From Emiliania huxleyi CCMP1516 (lineage: Eukaryota; Haptophyta; Isochrysidales; Noelaerhabdaceae): DNA of 64,000 nucleotides. Shown one piece after another: positions 55,301 through 64,000 of the stretch. The position numbers were made by a program, and so were the translations under genes. Positions within the stretch are counted from its first letter, which is position 1. Every line of letters begins with the position of its first letter. The DNA is taken from contig NW_005199470.1 in the NCBI RefSeq assembly GCF_000372725.1, positions 8,913 through 72,912 on the forward strand. The letters run 5' to 3'. The notes below the pieces were generated by a model, which was not told the origin of the DNA, searched no databases, and saw only the letters and a list, made by a program, of their open reading frames with translations.

Positions 55301-58300
55301 GCTAGCGCCGTCCCAGCCGTCGCCGTACGAGTCCTTCATGACGAGCTCGCACTCGACGCCGGGCGAGAGGGAGACGCCGTACTCGGTCTGGAAGTCTGAG
55401 CCGGTGTAGGGCGCCGACGAGAGGACGACCGTACCGCCGCACCAGAGGTCCCAGCTCACCTCGCTAGGCCACGATCCCGGCGTCGTGGTGACGGTGTAGT
55501 ATGCGAGCGGGTACGAGGGCGGAGACGGAGGCGGCAGCGGCGGAGATGCTGGCAGAGACGGCGAGGCCGGCGGAGCTGGCGGAGGCGACGGAGGAAACAA
55601 TGGCGACGGCGGAGGATCCGTAGGAGTGGCAGGCAGCGAGTCAGGCGGCCCGGCGGGCGGCAAATCCGGTGGCTCAGCGGGGGGCTGGGTGGGCGGCCCG
55701 GCAGGCGGAAACACGGGCTTTGTGACGGGAGCGTTTCTCTCTGCGTCAAGTTCATGGCGATGGAGTAGTTTGGACCTGCGCTGCTGCGAGCGCCGGCGAT
55801 GCGCTGGCAACACCTCCAGGGGAGCAGGGAAGCTTGAGCCTACCAGCCCGATGTGGGTAGCAACAAGAGATTTGGCCGCATTGTCGGAGTTGGCGGCGGG
55901 GGCGGCGGCGCCGCCGCCGCTGGTTGCAGAGGAAGCGGACATTGTATTGGTGGATGCGACACTACCAGGCGTTTCACCGGAGGCATGGTCTGGAGCCTTA
56001 GCAGCCTGCTCCTCCGTTGCCTTTGGCGGGAGGAACTCATGTAAGCGCAAGAGCACCTGGCGGGTCAACTGCTTCAAAGCAGAGGGACGGGCCCAGTCGT
56101 CGGCCAACTCCTCGCCGCCTGGCACTGCACCTGGTGCGGCACCGGCACTCGGGACCGCTGGCTCATAGGTGAGCATGCCACGCAGCTCAATGAGATGTGC
56201 GCGCATACGCACGACAGTCTCATTTGGCTGCGCACGGAGGTAGTGAACGAGCGAGAAGTTGGAGTCGGCAAGCTGCGTGGCTGGCACGCGCAGCGTGGCC
56301 TGCCGGTAGAGCTGCGAGATGCACGCGCTGCCCGCCGGCTCGTCACCGGCAAAGGGGGTGGGCGCGCTGTCGGAGAGGATGACAGGGATACACAGCGCCG
56401 AGATGGCCGTGAAGAGGCGTTTGGATGAGGCCGTGTCCCCACGCGGCACAGGACAGAAGCTCGCGTGATTCATCGCCTCCTTCAAGTACTCAGCGAAGCG
56501 CCCGACCTCGTTTCGGTCGGCTTCGCGGCCAGGGGCGTCAAGGTCCCGCCACCGGCACTCGTCGGGCAAGCACTCACGAGCCAGCTCGTCTAGGAGCAGC
56601 TCGCGCTGCCGCCACGAAGGGTAGTGTGGCTCGTCGATGGCAGGACAGGAGTGGTGCGTCCGACGGCTGCCGACAAACGCTATCAGCCATTTCCTGCCGC
56701 CGTGTTGTGCCCGCTGCGGGAGCCGCACTGGGACAGAGGTGTCGAGTTCCGGTGGGGGATGCACGACCGAGGTATAGTACGGCATATACACCACGCGAGG
56801 CGAGCCATGCTCAACGGTCAACGCCGGCCGGCAGTCTTCACCGGAGAGGAGCAGTGATTGGCGAGTTGCCTCGCGCGCTGCAGGCCACACCGGAACGCGA
56901 TGGCCGGAGGCGGGCGGCTGTGAGTTCCAGTGCCAGGGGTCGTCAGTGACAAACACAAAATCACGGCCACCGTGCCGCCGCCATCGCTCAGTCTCCATGA
57001 CTGACGCGAGCAGCTCGTCATGCGCCCTGCACGAGCCCCAAACGTGCCCCTTCTGCTCCTCCCACCGGTCAAGCTTCACCCCTGAGGCGCGGCAGAGGGC
57101 ATAGTCCCAGAGGAGCCAGAGAACTATGTGCGCATCGTTGGGGCTCATTGCCAGCTGTAAGTGAGGGAACGTTCCCGACGCAAGCAGCGATCGAAGCTGC
57201 TGCTGGATCAGAAAATCGGGCCACTCGGGATCATGGTTAGGCCCATGGTTTAGCAGCTGCGGCCTCGATGAGAAGTTCTTGTAGAGCGGCCACCACGGAG
57301 GCTCAGGACGCGGCGCGAGGCTTACAGCATCATAAATGAAGATCTTGGCATGAAATCCGTCCACTGCGGATAAGGCGTTTGACGCAGAGCCAGGAAGACA
57401 CGCAGCCGGATGTTGCCTGCCCATCCTGCTTTCAAGGACTGAATCCTGTGGTGAATCCTGCGGCGGAAGCGGCGGCGGCAGCGGCGGCGGCGATGACGGC
57501 GGCAGCGGTGAGCGTGGGGGCAGAGACGGCGGCGGCGGAGACGGTGGCGACGACGGTGCACTTGCCAGCGGGAGCAGCGCGACGAGAAGAAGCAGCCACG
57601 CGCCGCGCCTTGCCCCCGTCAGGCACCGCACCGGCACCGAGAGCAGCCCGCACGCGAGCAAGAACAAGGCCCAAAGCTGACCGCGCTGCTGGGCGCGGCC
57701 AGGCGCGGAAGAGGAGGGTCCGCTCGTGAAGGGAAAGGGGAACGGGGAGGGCTGGTCGCTTGAGAGATCGTCGGCCGGCGGGCCGGCGGGAGGCTCGTCG
57801 GTCTTGTGGAGCTCGTCGGTGAGTGCGTGGCGAGGCTCCACCTGCCACGCAGGGGCGGCGCACACACTTGAGACCGAGAAGACATCTGACTCGACCGCGT
57901 TCGAGTCGGCGATCTGAGCGGCGCGGACCGCTGCAAGCCACGCCGGCTCGCCCGCGAGAAGAGGGTCGACGGCCCGGCCACGCTGGAGAAAGAGATCCTG
58001 GGTTGGGATTCGAGAAGCGTTCCCCAATCCGTCGTTCGCCCGCCACTCGCCGCCGGCGTGCATGCTAGAGACGGGTGCGCTCAAGCGAGTCTCAACCAGC
58101 CTCCGCACCTCCAGCATCCCAGGCTTCCGAGCGTCGGCGGGCCGCAACTCGGGCGCCGTGACATTCATGAGCAGGACGGTTTCGCAAACGATGATCCCCG
58201 ATCTGTTGCTGTAGACGGGACCGACAAAGTCGACCACAGGCTCGCCCTTGCGCTCCGTGATGTTGCGCGAGGCCAGGACGGTCTCCAAGTCGGCCTCGTC
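46320..58300 (-). CDS. Giant membrane receptor-like protein: exostosin-like, Gly-rich, FG-GAP, Cys-rich, multipass, TIR-like
   Basis: One open frame of more than 3,200 codons (48653-58300) plus six 3' exons: 47838-48541, 47690-47768, 47520-47615, 46782-47450, 46643-46708 and 46320-46565. Order from the N-terminus: two hydrophobic segments (about 57680-57545), Pro-rich linker, exostosin/GT47-like domain (NHASFCPVPRGDTASSKRLF), CUB-like piece with CELVMKDSYGDGWDG, Gly-rich region (about 55110-54230), lectin-like piece, 14 FG-GAP/VCBS repeats (DVDGDGxxDIVxGN), long Cys-rich array of ephrin-receptor-like repeats (CPAGxYQNxTGxxxCxxC), about eight membrane spans, then a TIR-like domain with KIFLDVDDLKDIGALEEYIQ and NCLREI, where the Glu sits at the position of the NADase glutamate of TIR enzymes. 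Likely a surface receptor; function is inference. Whether it is fused to the locus upstream is open. Confidence 0.82.
51215..53275 (-). repeat. FG-GAP repeat array, DNA-level tandem duplication
   Basis: Fourteen units of about 47 codons (STSVADVDGDGFMDIVVGN, ENQILFGSADGRTFSE). The C-terminal seven (about 51290-52180) are nearly identical in DNA, while the first seven are diverged. The DxDxDG loops bind calcium in related beta-propellers. Long shadow frames occur on the opposite strand. Confidence 0.9.
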
Positions 58301-58378
58301 CTACACGCAAACAACAGGCAATACGTCAGCGGGTGACCAAAGCTCCCTCGCACACAGAAACAGCCGAGGGGCGCTCAC

Positions 58379-60996
58379 CGGCTGCTTCTCGTAAACGTCC
58401 TCGATGATGGACGCCGGCGGCTCGCCAATCAGGTGCAACGGCTCGCCCACCGTCTCTTTGACGTCGTCCATCAGTGCTTCCAACAAGCGCCCCTCCTCGT
58501 GCCCGCCCTCAACAGCGCGCGGGCTGTGGGTCACGAGCTGGCGCGGTGCGGGTACTAGCAAGCGCGAGCGAGCAAGCACCGGGTGGTCGGCGGGCACGCT
58601 GTCCGAAGAGGCGATGGCTGCAAACGAGCTGGTGTCGTCGCCGCCAATCTCGCCGACGCCGTTGAGCGATGCCGGCGTGAACGGCGTTGTGACTGCGGGA
58701 AAGGAAGTCGGGGACTCGTGCCACTGCGAGGAGAGAAGCGCGGAGGTGGCAGAGTACGAGGAGAGCGCAAATGCGGTTCCGAGGCAGAGCAACGCGAGGA
58801 TGCCAAAGAGGCGGAGCAAGTAGGAAGGGCAGAACTTGGGCCAAGAGAACCAGCCGGAGGCAGAGACGGAGCCCTCCGGCGTGGTAATCGTGGTCGTCTC
58901 GACGTTGGCCGTCGCGCCCTGAACAGGAGGGCGCGAGACTGGCGGTTGAACGGCGAGCGGGGGAGGAGGCCGCATGTATGCAGGCGGCGAGCACCGAGTC
59001 TGTGGTCGACGGCGTGGAGCCGCGGGGCACCTTGCCGGTGCCACCGAGGATGCCCTCGTTGCCGTCCATTCCGATCAGGGCCCCGAACCGGTTGTTGCCG
59101 CCGACCGGGGCGATGCTCTTGGTGCGGACGATCGGGGCGGACGCGCCCTTGCGCCTCTTCTTGCGGCGCGGGTTCGACGGGGTGGTCCTGTCGGGGATGC
59201 CCTGCGCACGCGCAAGCGGTGGGTGCGTCAACAGTTGAGGCTCTGCGTTGCACTGCAGCGTGCGAGGCGCTCACCGCCGGGGCGGGCTTCTCCGCTGGCG
59301 GAGACTCCTTGGCCGAGACGGTCCAGTCGGCGTCGCCCTACGCATCAATGAAAGCGGGGTGGGTCAAGGGGTGGGTCGGCAAACGCACGGCGCAGAATGC
59401 AAGGCGCTCGCCGCCGGGGCGGGCGTCTCCTCCGGAACCTCCTCGCTCGACGGCAGCGGCGCGCCGCCGGTCCCCACCGGCGTGAGGGCCGGGGCGTTTG
59501 TGGTGACGCCGTTGGGGGCCGTTGGTGGGTCGGTCGGGGTGGTGCTCTTGGAGCAGTCGACCAGGCTGGGCTCGCCCAACCCGTTGGGGTCGACGCGGCC
59601 GATCGGGGTGGGGTTCTTGGTGGTCTTCTTGGAGCGGTCGATTAGGTTGGGCTCGCCCTTGCGCTCGATCTTGCGGAGCGGGGAGGGGGTCTTCCACCCG
59701 TCGATGACCTGCGCGCGCGTGCCGTGCGGCAGACGAGAGGTCACAGGATCAATGTAAGTGCCCGCCTGCATGACTTGCGTGTCCCCGCAATACCCGCGTG
59801 TGCTTCTGCTGGGAGGTGCTCACCGCCGGGGCGGCCGTCTCCTCTGGAAACTCCTTCCAGTCGGCGTCGCCCTACGCGTCGAACGCGGGATGGGGTCACA
59901 GAGTGGGTCGGCAGACGCCGGCGCGCACAATGCCAGGCGCTCGCCGCCGGGGCGGGCTCCTCCTTCGGAAACTCCTTGATCGACGGCAGCGGCGCGCCGC
60001 CGGCCTCCGCCGGCTTGAGGGCCGTGGCGACGTTGGTGTCCGGCTTGAGCGCCGGGTCGTTCTTGATGGCGCCGGTCTCGTCAACGGAGGCCTCCGCGCC
60101 AGACTCTGCCGCAGGGATGTCCTTCTTGAGGGCGCCCTTGACGGCGCCGGTGGGGGCCGTCGGTGGGCCGGTCGGGCGCGTAAACTTGGACCAGAAAACG
60201 GCGGGCGGGCTCGGCGCGTGGGTGGCGAACATGGCCTTGGCCTTGTCCGAGTTGACCGCGCCCGCGGCCTTTTCTGCGGCCGGGTCCTTCTTGAGGACGC
60301 CCTCCGGGCCAGACTTTGCCACGGAGATGTTGACGTTCTTGATGCCGCACGCCTGTGGGCGAGGGAGAGTACGCGCAGGCTTTCGGAGACGGGAGAGGAT
60401 CATAATCCTGGTGTGCGCACGCGCACCTTGGCTCCGGGGAGCGAAGGCGACACCGACGCGGAGATGACGAGCGTGACGCGGCCGTCGTCAGCCGGCACGA
60501 TTCCGACCTTCGCGGAGGACGTCATCGGCGAAAACTCGCCCTCGACGTTGCCGCCGCCCGCGTCAATGCCGTCCTTGAGCGGGCTGGGCTCGCCCTCGGA
60601 CGGGACGTTGCCGGTGCCGGTGCTGGCGGTGCCGGTGCCGCCGGTGCCGGTGTCGATGCCATCCTTGAGCGAGACGGGCTCGGAGGGGATGCCGACGGCG
60701 TTGCCTCCGCCGGAGTCGATGGCGGTCGTGTTGTCCGCCAGAGACGCCTGTCAGCCACAGAACGCGAGAGGCTAGTCTTGCGTGCATACCCCCTCCCTGA
60801 GCCAGTGCAAATTAACGCACACCTGCTTGTCAGCAAGCGGCGGCGGGGGAGAGAGCTTGAGCACGAGCTTGTCACCGGCGGCCGGCACGAGCTCGAGTTT
60901 GAGCATGTTGATCGAATTCCTGCAGAGAGTCAAGAAGCGGTTGAAGGTGGTGTGTCCCACGGGCAGCGCTCGAGTGGCCCTAGCGGCTGCGGACAC
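58379..60996 (-). CDS. Lys/Pro/Ala-rich protein with one membrane span, perhaps the N-terminal part of the giant gene
   Basis: Exons read from about 60996 (MSAAARATRALPVGHTTFNR) through LADNTTAIDSGGGNAVGIP, ACGIKNVNISVAKSGPEGVL, repeated cassettes ending PAPA before the donor, and GIPDRTTPSNPRRKKRRKG. They end in an exon with a type II span (SYLLRLFGILALLCLGTAFA) and VGEPLHLIGEPPASIIEDVY. The last intron (58301-58378, GTGAGC donor, TAG acceptor) joins EKQP to DEADLETVLASRNITERKGE in the giant frame. No Met or stop separates the two parts, so one gene is the plain reading. A separate upstream gene is possible if an unseen start lies near 57650. Exon borders within 59-60.4 kb are approximate. 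Confidence 0.55.
59220..60030 (-). repeat. Duplicated exon-intron cassette
   Basis: Two adjacent blocks (about 59255-59500 and 59812-60020) each contain a long-exon end coding GGAPLPS..E.P.EE.PAPA, an intron, and a short exon starting GDADW and ending APA. Introns and exons are both alike, so the whole cassette was duplicated in tandem. Confidence 0.8.
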
Positions 60997-62320
60997 AGAG
61001 TGACTAGAGAGCGTGGGGCGGGGGGAGTGGTGTGGTGTGGTGTGGTGTGGTGTAGGGGTGTGGGGAGGGGTGGGCTGGGCTGGGTTATAAAGGCATATGA
61101 GAAAATCTCGGGCAATCTCGGGCGACCTCTAAAAAGACAGAAAGAAATCAACGCGCCTGCGTGCCGCAGCAGAGGAGACTGGGCTTCTTGACTTGACCGG
61201 GAAGGTTCGAGCCTGAGAGAGTAGAGCTGCGCCTACGGGCAGCACGCCGCGGCGTTAGCGTCGCGACGACCGGCACAGTCTCTCGTGTCCTCGGCGCTCG
61301 GACTGGAGCCGGGCAGCGATTGGCAAGCGAGTGGGCTGCGTCGCTCTCTCGCCGGAAAAGAGTGGGGGCAATCGGGCGGGTTCGCTCAGGGTGGGGAACG
61401 AGCGGCAGCGGCCGCGTCTCGCGGCTCCTCGATGGCAGCAGCCTCACCTGCGAACGGGAGGTGGCAGGAATTGTGAGGCCGAGGGGGGCGTAGCCGCTCG
61501 GGCGCCAAATCGAAGCGCATCGCATGGTGGGAGCGGAGAGGGAGCGGCGGGTTGCGCGAGCAGGAGGCGTCGCGCCGCCCGGGCGTGCAGCTCCCCGCGG
61601 CCATATGTGCGTCGACGCGGCGGGGCCAGCGCGAGCGGAACGGGAAAGGCGAGGGTTGGACCTGTGGACGACGTCGAGGGGAATGTGACGCGCGCTTTTG
61701 GATATCTATATGGAAGGACACCGAGGTAGCCAGCCGAACGCCCCGCCTCGATCAAAAAGAGGCGCCTTCGGCACTACTCTCTCGAGGTCTCGCGGATTAT
61801 AAATCAGCCGAACGGTATTTGTATTCAGCGGGGCACGCGCGGAACGGAAACCGTGCCGACTGTGTAAACACTCGTGTCCTGCTGTCAAAAGCTCAAGAGT
61901 CAAGACAGGGACGTAGAGCTCTACATGCAAGTACTCCTCAAATTTTCTCTCCGGCTCGCTCCGCTCGCTTCTGTGCACAGAAGCCGGGCCTCGCACGCCT
62001 GACGCCGGCGGCTCCTGGCCCTACTCTATGGGTTAGTCTATGCAGAGAACCCAGCCGGGGCGGCCGCCGTAGCCCTCTCGTACCTATACTCCACCAATGA
62101 GAAGGTGAAGAGATCTTGTCGGCCAGGCGGGCAGGGCAGGCGGGCCGGCGGGGGCGGGGTCAGGGAAGACTATTCCAAGACTCGCGAGAGATGCCACACG
62201 CCCCTCGCGCGAGGCAGTTCGCAGAGCACCTCCTACCCACGCGAGGTTAGCAGCCAACGCGGCCGAAGGATATAGTTAGAGGCTGCGCAGGCCGTCCCGT
62301 TTGCTGTTTGAAACGCCTGT
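60997..62320. other. Upstream region of the giant locus, no gene seen
   Basis: Contains a small TGTGG array (about 61027-61053), GC-rich chance frames, and a TATAAA-like word at 61799 near CTCTCGAGGTCTCGCG. Nothing else can be supported. Confidence 0.45.
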
Positions 62321-62326
62321 TGCGCT

Positions 62327-62900
62327 GGCACCTTGTGATTTTTGGGTCAAAATCGTCCCGATTTCATAATGTTCGTTCGTACGTGCATCCGCGGCGCCCA
62401 GCGCGGTGCCAGCGGCTCCCATACCTCTAAGAGGCCACCCACCTCCGTATAGACCCTTATATCCGCGGTTTACGCCCAATAGAGGCAGCTGCAAGAGGGC
62501 CCGGACGGGCACTGCGGCACACACTGCTCGCTGCTCGGCCATGCGGTAGCGTCTGGTGATGCCGCCCCTGCGCGGGCGGGGGCGTCTCGCTCGGCAGCAA
62601 CTGCGCCGCGCAGCGCAGGTTCGAGGGTCGCGGTGGGTGGGTGCACTGGAAGACGTAGCGGTCGAGAAAGCGCTCAGCGACCGCTACGTCTCGAGGATGG
62701 AGCCGTCGCGCGGACCCGACCGGCCGACCGGCAGTAGCAGCAGGCGCCGGAGGGCGCGGGAGGCAGCCGCGACACCTCGGGCCAGAAGCGCGAGCCCTAG
62801 GCTGGTGAGGGGGCCCGCTCATGCGTAAACGGCTCTGGGACTTAGCTAAATCGCGCATCGAAATCGGGACGATTTTGCCAGGGCACCGTCACAAGGTGCC
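62327..62900. mobile_element. Inverted-repeat element, about 574 bp
   Basis: Left end GGCACCTTGTGA with CAAAATCGTCCCGATTTC is matched in reverse at 62860-62900, with a more diverged middle. A perfect 13-bp hairpin (GACGTAGCGGTCG, 62652-62664 and 62678-62690) lies inside. No target duplication found. Confidence 0.6.
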
Positions 62901-63039
62901 GCTACGCGCGCGCTGGCCGCTGCCGGGGCTCTGTCTCACTCTCACGTGCCGCAGTATATGTCACACACGGCGGCTTCTGCCACCTCTCGATTGGTTCCAC
63001 TTTCTCCGCACACCTACCGGGGAAGGGGCGCTTGGGAGC

Positions 63040-63420
63040 GGGGGCGGGGGCGGGGGCGGGGGCGGGGGCGCGCAGCGCGGCTGCGCGGCGCGCGCAACAG
63101 AGGGTAGGGTGGGGAAGACGGCGAGGAGGGGGCGGCGGCGGCGGCGGCGGCGGCAGCGCGCGCGCGGCGCGCGCAACGGGGGGGCGGAGCAGCGACCGCT
63201 GGCGCGGCCGCTGCTCCGTCTGTGNNNNNNNNNNNNNNNNNNNNNNNNNNNNNNNNNNNNNNNNNNNNNNNNNNNNNNNNNNNNNNNNNNNNNNNNNNNN
63301 NNNNNNNNNNNNNNNNNNNNNNNNGCGCCGCACGGGCGCGGCGAGCCTCTGAGCGGGAGCGGAAGGTTTGCCTGTGGGAGGGAGGGAGGGAGGGTGGGAG
63401 GGAGGGTGGTGGGGGTGATT
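63040..63420. other. GC-rich low-complexity DNA around a 100-N assembly gap
   Basis: GGGGGC units, GGCGGC units and a GGGAGGGAGG array surround the gap 63225-63324. Frames that run through the N are meaningless. The downstream edge TTTGCCCGCAG may be an acceptor. Confidence 0.85.
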
Positions 63421-63530
63421 TGACTTTGCCCGCAGAGGCCGTCCCTAGCTGTGAACAGCAAAACGGGACAGTATCCAAAGGATATCCACCTCGAGAACCT
63501 CGAGAACAAAGAGAGGTCCCCTTCGGCCGC

Positions 63531-64000
63531 ATGGAGCCTCTCACTGCGGTGCGGCGAGAGCCGGACCTATGGAACACGTTGTGCATGGTCAACCGATCTG
63601 GGAGCAACCAAACCCGCTTCCGCGCCGTCCTGGACGACGCACTCGTCTATCATCTACGTCTAGGCGATGCGTGCGGTTCGCTCGCAGCCTCGGGAACCTC
63701 GAGTGCGCTGGCGGTGCGAGACTTCGACGCAGGATTCCGAGCGTACGAGAGGTGGAACACGCCCGCCGAGCGCGTGCTGATCTTCAGAAACGCCGTCGCA
63801 GGGCACGGTGGGCTCATGGCGGACGGGGCATGCTATCCGCTACCACAGTTGAGCTGGGGCGACAAAACCGCGAGCGCGTGCCGGGCGCCCCGACCAGAAC
63901 GGGCACGGACCAGGAGCGTCGAGCAGCTCGTGTACTTGCACTTGGCCTTTCACTTTGATGCTCCTGGGCACAGCATCTGCCAGCTCTTTCCCGCGCTCGC
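63531..64000 (+). CDS. Start of an unidentified gene, runs off the window
   Basis: From ATG at 63531 a frame stays open to the window end and has coding-like composition: MEPLTAVRREPDLWNTLCMV, FRAVLDDALVYHLRLGDACG, FRAYERWNTPAERVLIFRNA, then LVYLHLAFHFDAPGHSICQL at the end. The last part faintly resembles the H-x-x-x-D-x-LP entry of family 61 glycosyltransferases, but that is a weak guess. Earlier exons may lie across the gap, after the acceptor-like CCCGCAG at 63430-63436. Shorter frames in the other registers here are shadows. Confidence 0.5.
   Translation, partial: MEPLTAVRREPDLWNTLCMVNRSGSNQTRFRAVLDDALVYHLRLGDACGSLAASGTSSALAVRDFDAGFRAYERWNTPAERVLIFRNAVAGHGGLMADGACYPLPQLSWGDKTASACRAPRPERARTRSVEQLVYLHLAFHFDAPGHSICQLFPAL

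Noticed and set aside
63014-63607. ORFs running through the N gap
   Set aside because: Unknown bases cannot support a frame, and the flanks are low-complexity.

Overview
The window is nuclear DNA of a GC-rich, plastid-bearing single-celled eukaryote. A haptophyte alga is the best guess, by inference and not by database match. The evidence is spliced genes with very short introns (40 to about 900 bp), a carotenoid pathway enzyme (zeta-carotene isomerase) with a plastid-style leader, Ala/Pro-rich secreted and membrane proteins, many microsatellites, and two 100-base assembly gaps (25507-25606 and 63225-63324). Genes lie on both strands with little space between them, so this is neither prokaryotic nor a long one-way gene array.

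Layout. 1-7600: a U-box protein, a lower-GC island with a histone-fold-like ORF, a mitochondrial-carrier gene that lacks its 3' part, and a SET-domain protein. 7.6-11.2 kb: a MITE, a retroelement-like ORF and a small multipass membrane protein. 11.8-15.7 kb: glucosidase II beta subunit, with introns full of tandem repeats. 15.8-20.2 kb: three transposon-like inverted-repeat elements and a Cys-rich protein gene. 20.5-26.8 kb: a PLOD-type glycosyltransferase, a DOT1-like methyltransferase and a RING-finger multipass protein. 27.2-30.9 kb: NHL-repeat/BTB and ADP-ribosyltransferase genes, both with disturbed frames. 31.2-36.1 kb: a 5'-truncated ammonium transporter, a large inverted-repeat element and Z-ISO. 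36.1-45.6 kb: an Ala-rich type I membrane protein, a second copy of the 0.75-kb MITE, a tandem CX9C protein, a small plastid-type protein, a hAT-like MITE, a coiled-coil protein and an EF-hand protein. 46.3-61.0 kb: one very large minus-strand locus that joins an exostosin-like domain, a Gly-rich domain, 14 FG-GAP repeats, a long Cys-rich ephrin-receptor-like array, a multipass membrane region and a TIR-like domain. 63.5 kb to the end: the start of an unidentified gene.

Main themes. (1) Introns start with GT, GC or, rarely, GA, and end with AG before a G. About half of those I could place start with GC. (2) Several introns are bounded by direct repeats of 13-35 bp across the splice junctions, so the 5' end of the intron copies the start of the next exon. 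Their interiors are private minisatellites or, in two introns of one gene, opposite-orientation copies of one short element with inverted ends (introner-like). (3) At least five non-autonomous DNA elements with terminal inverted repeats and target duplications are present. One occurs twice, with compensatory changes in an internal hairpin. These point to recent and perhaps continuing intron gain and MITE activity. Exon ends were chosen by eye from frame and family homology and need RNA evidence.
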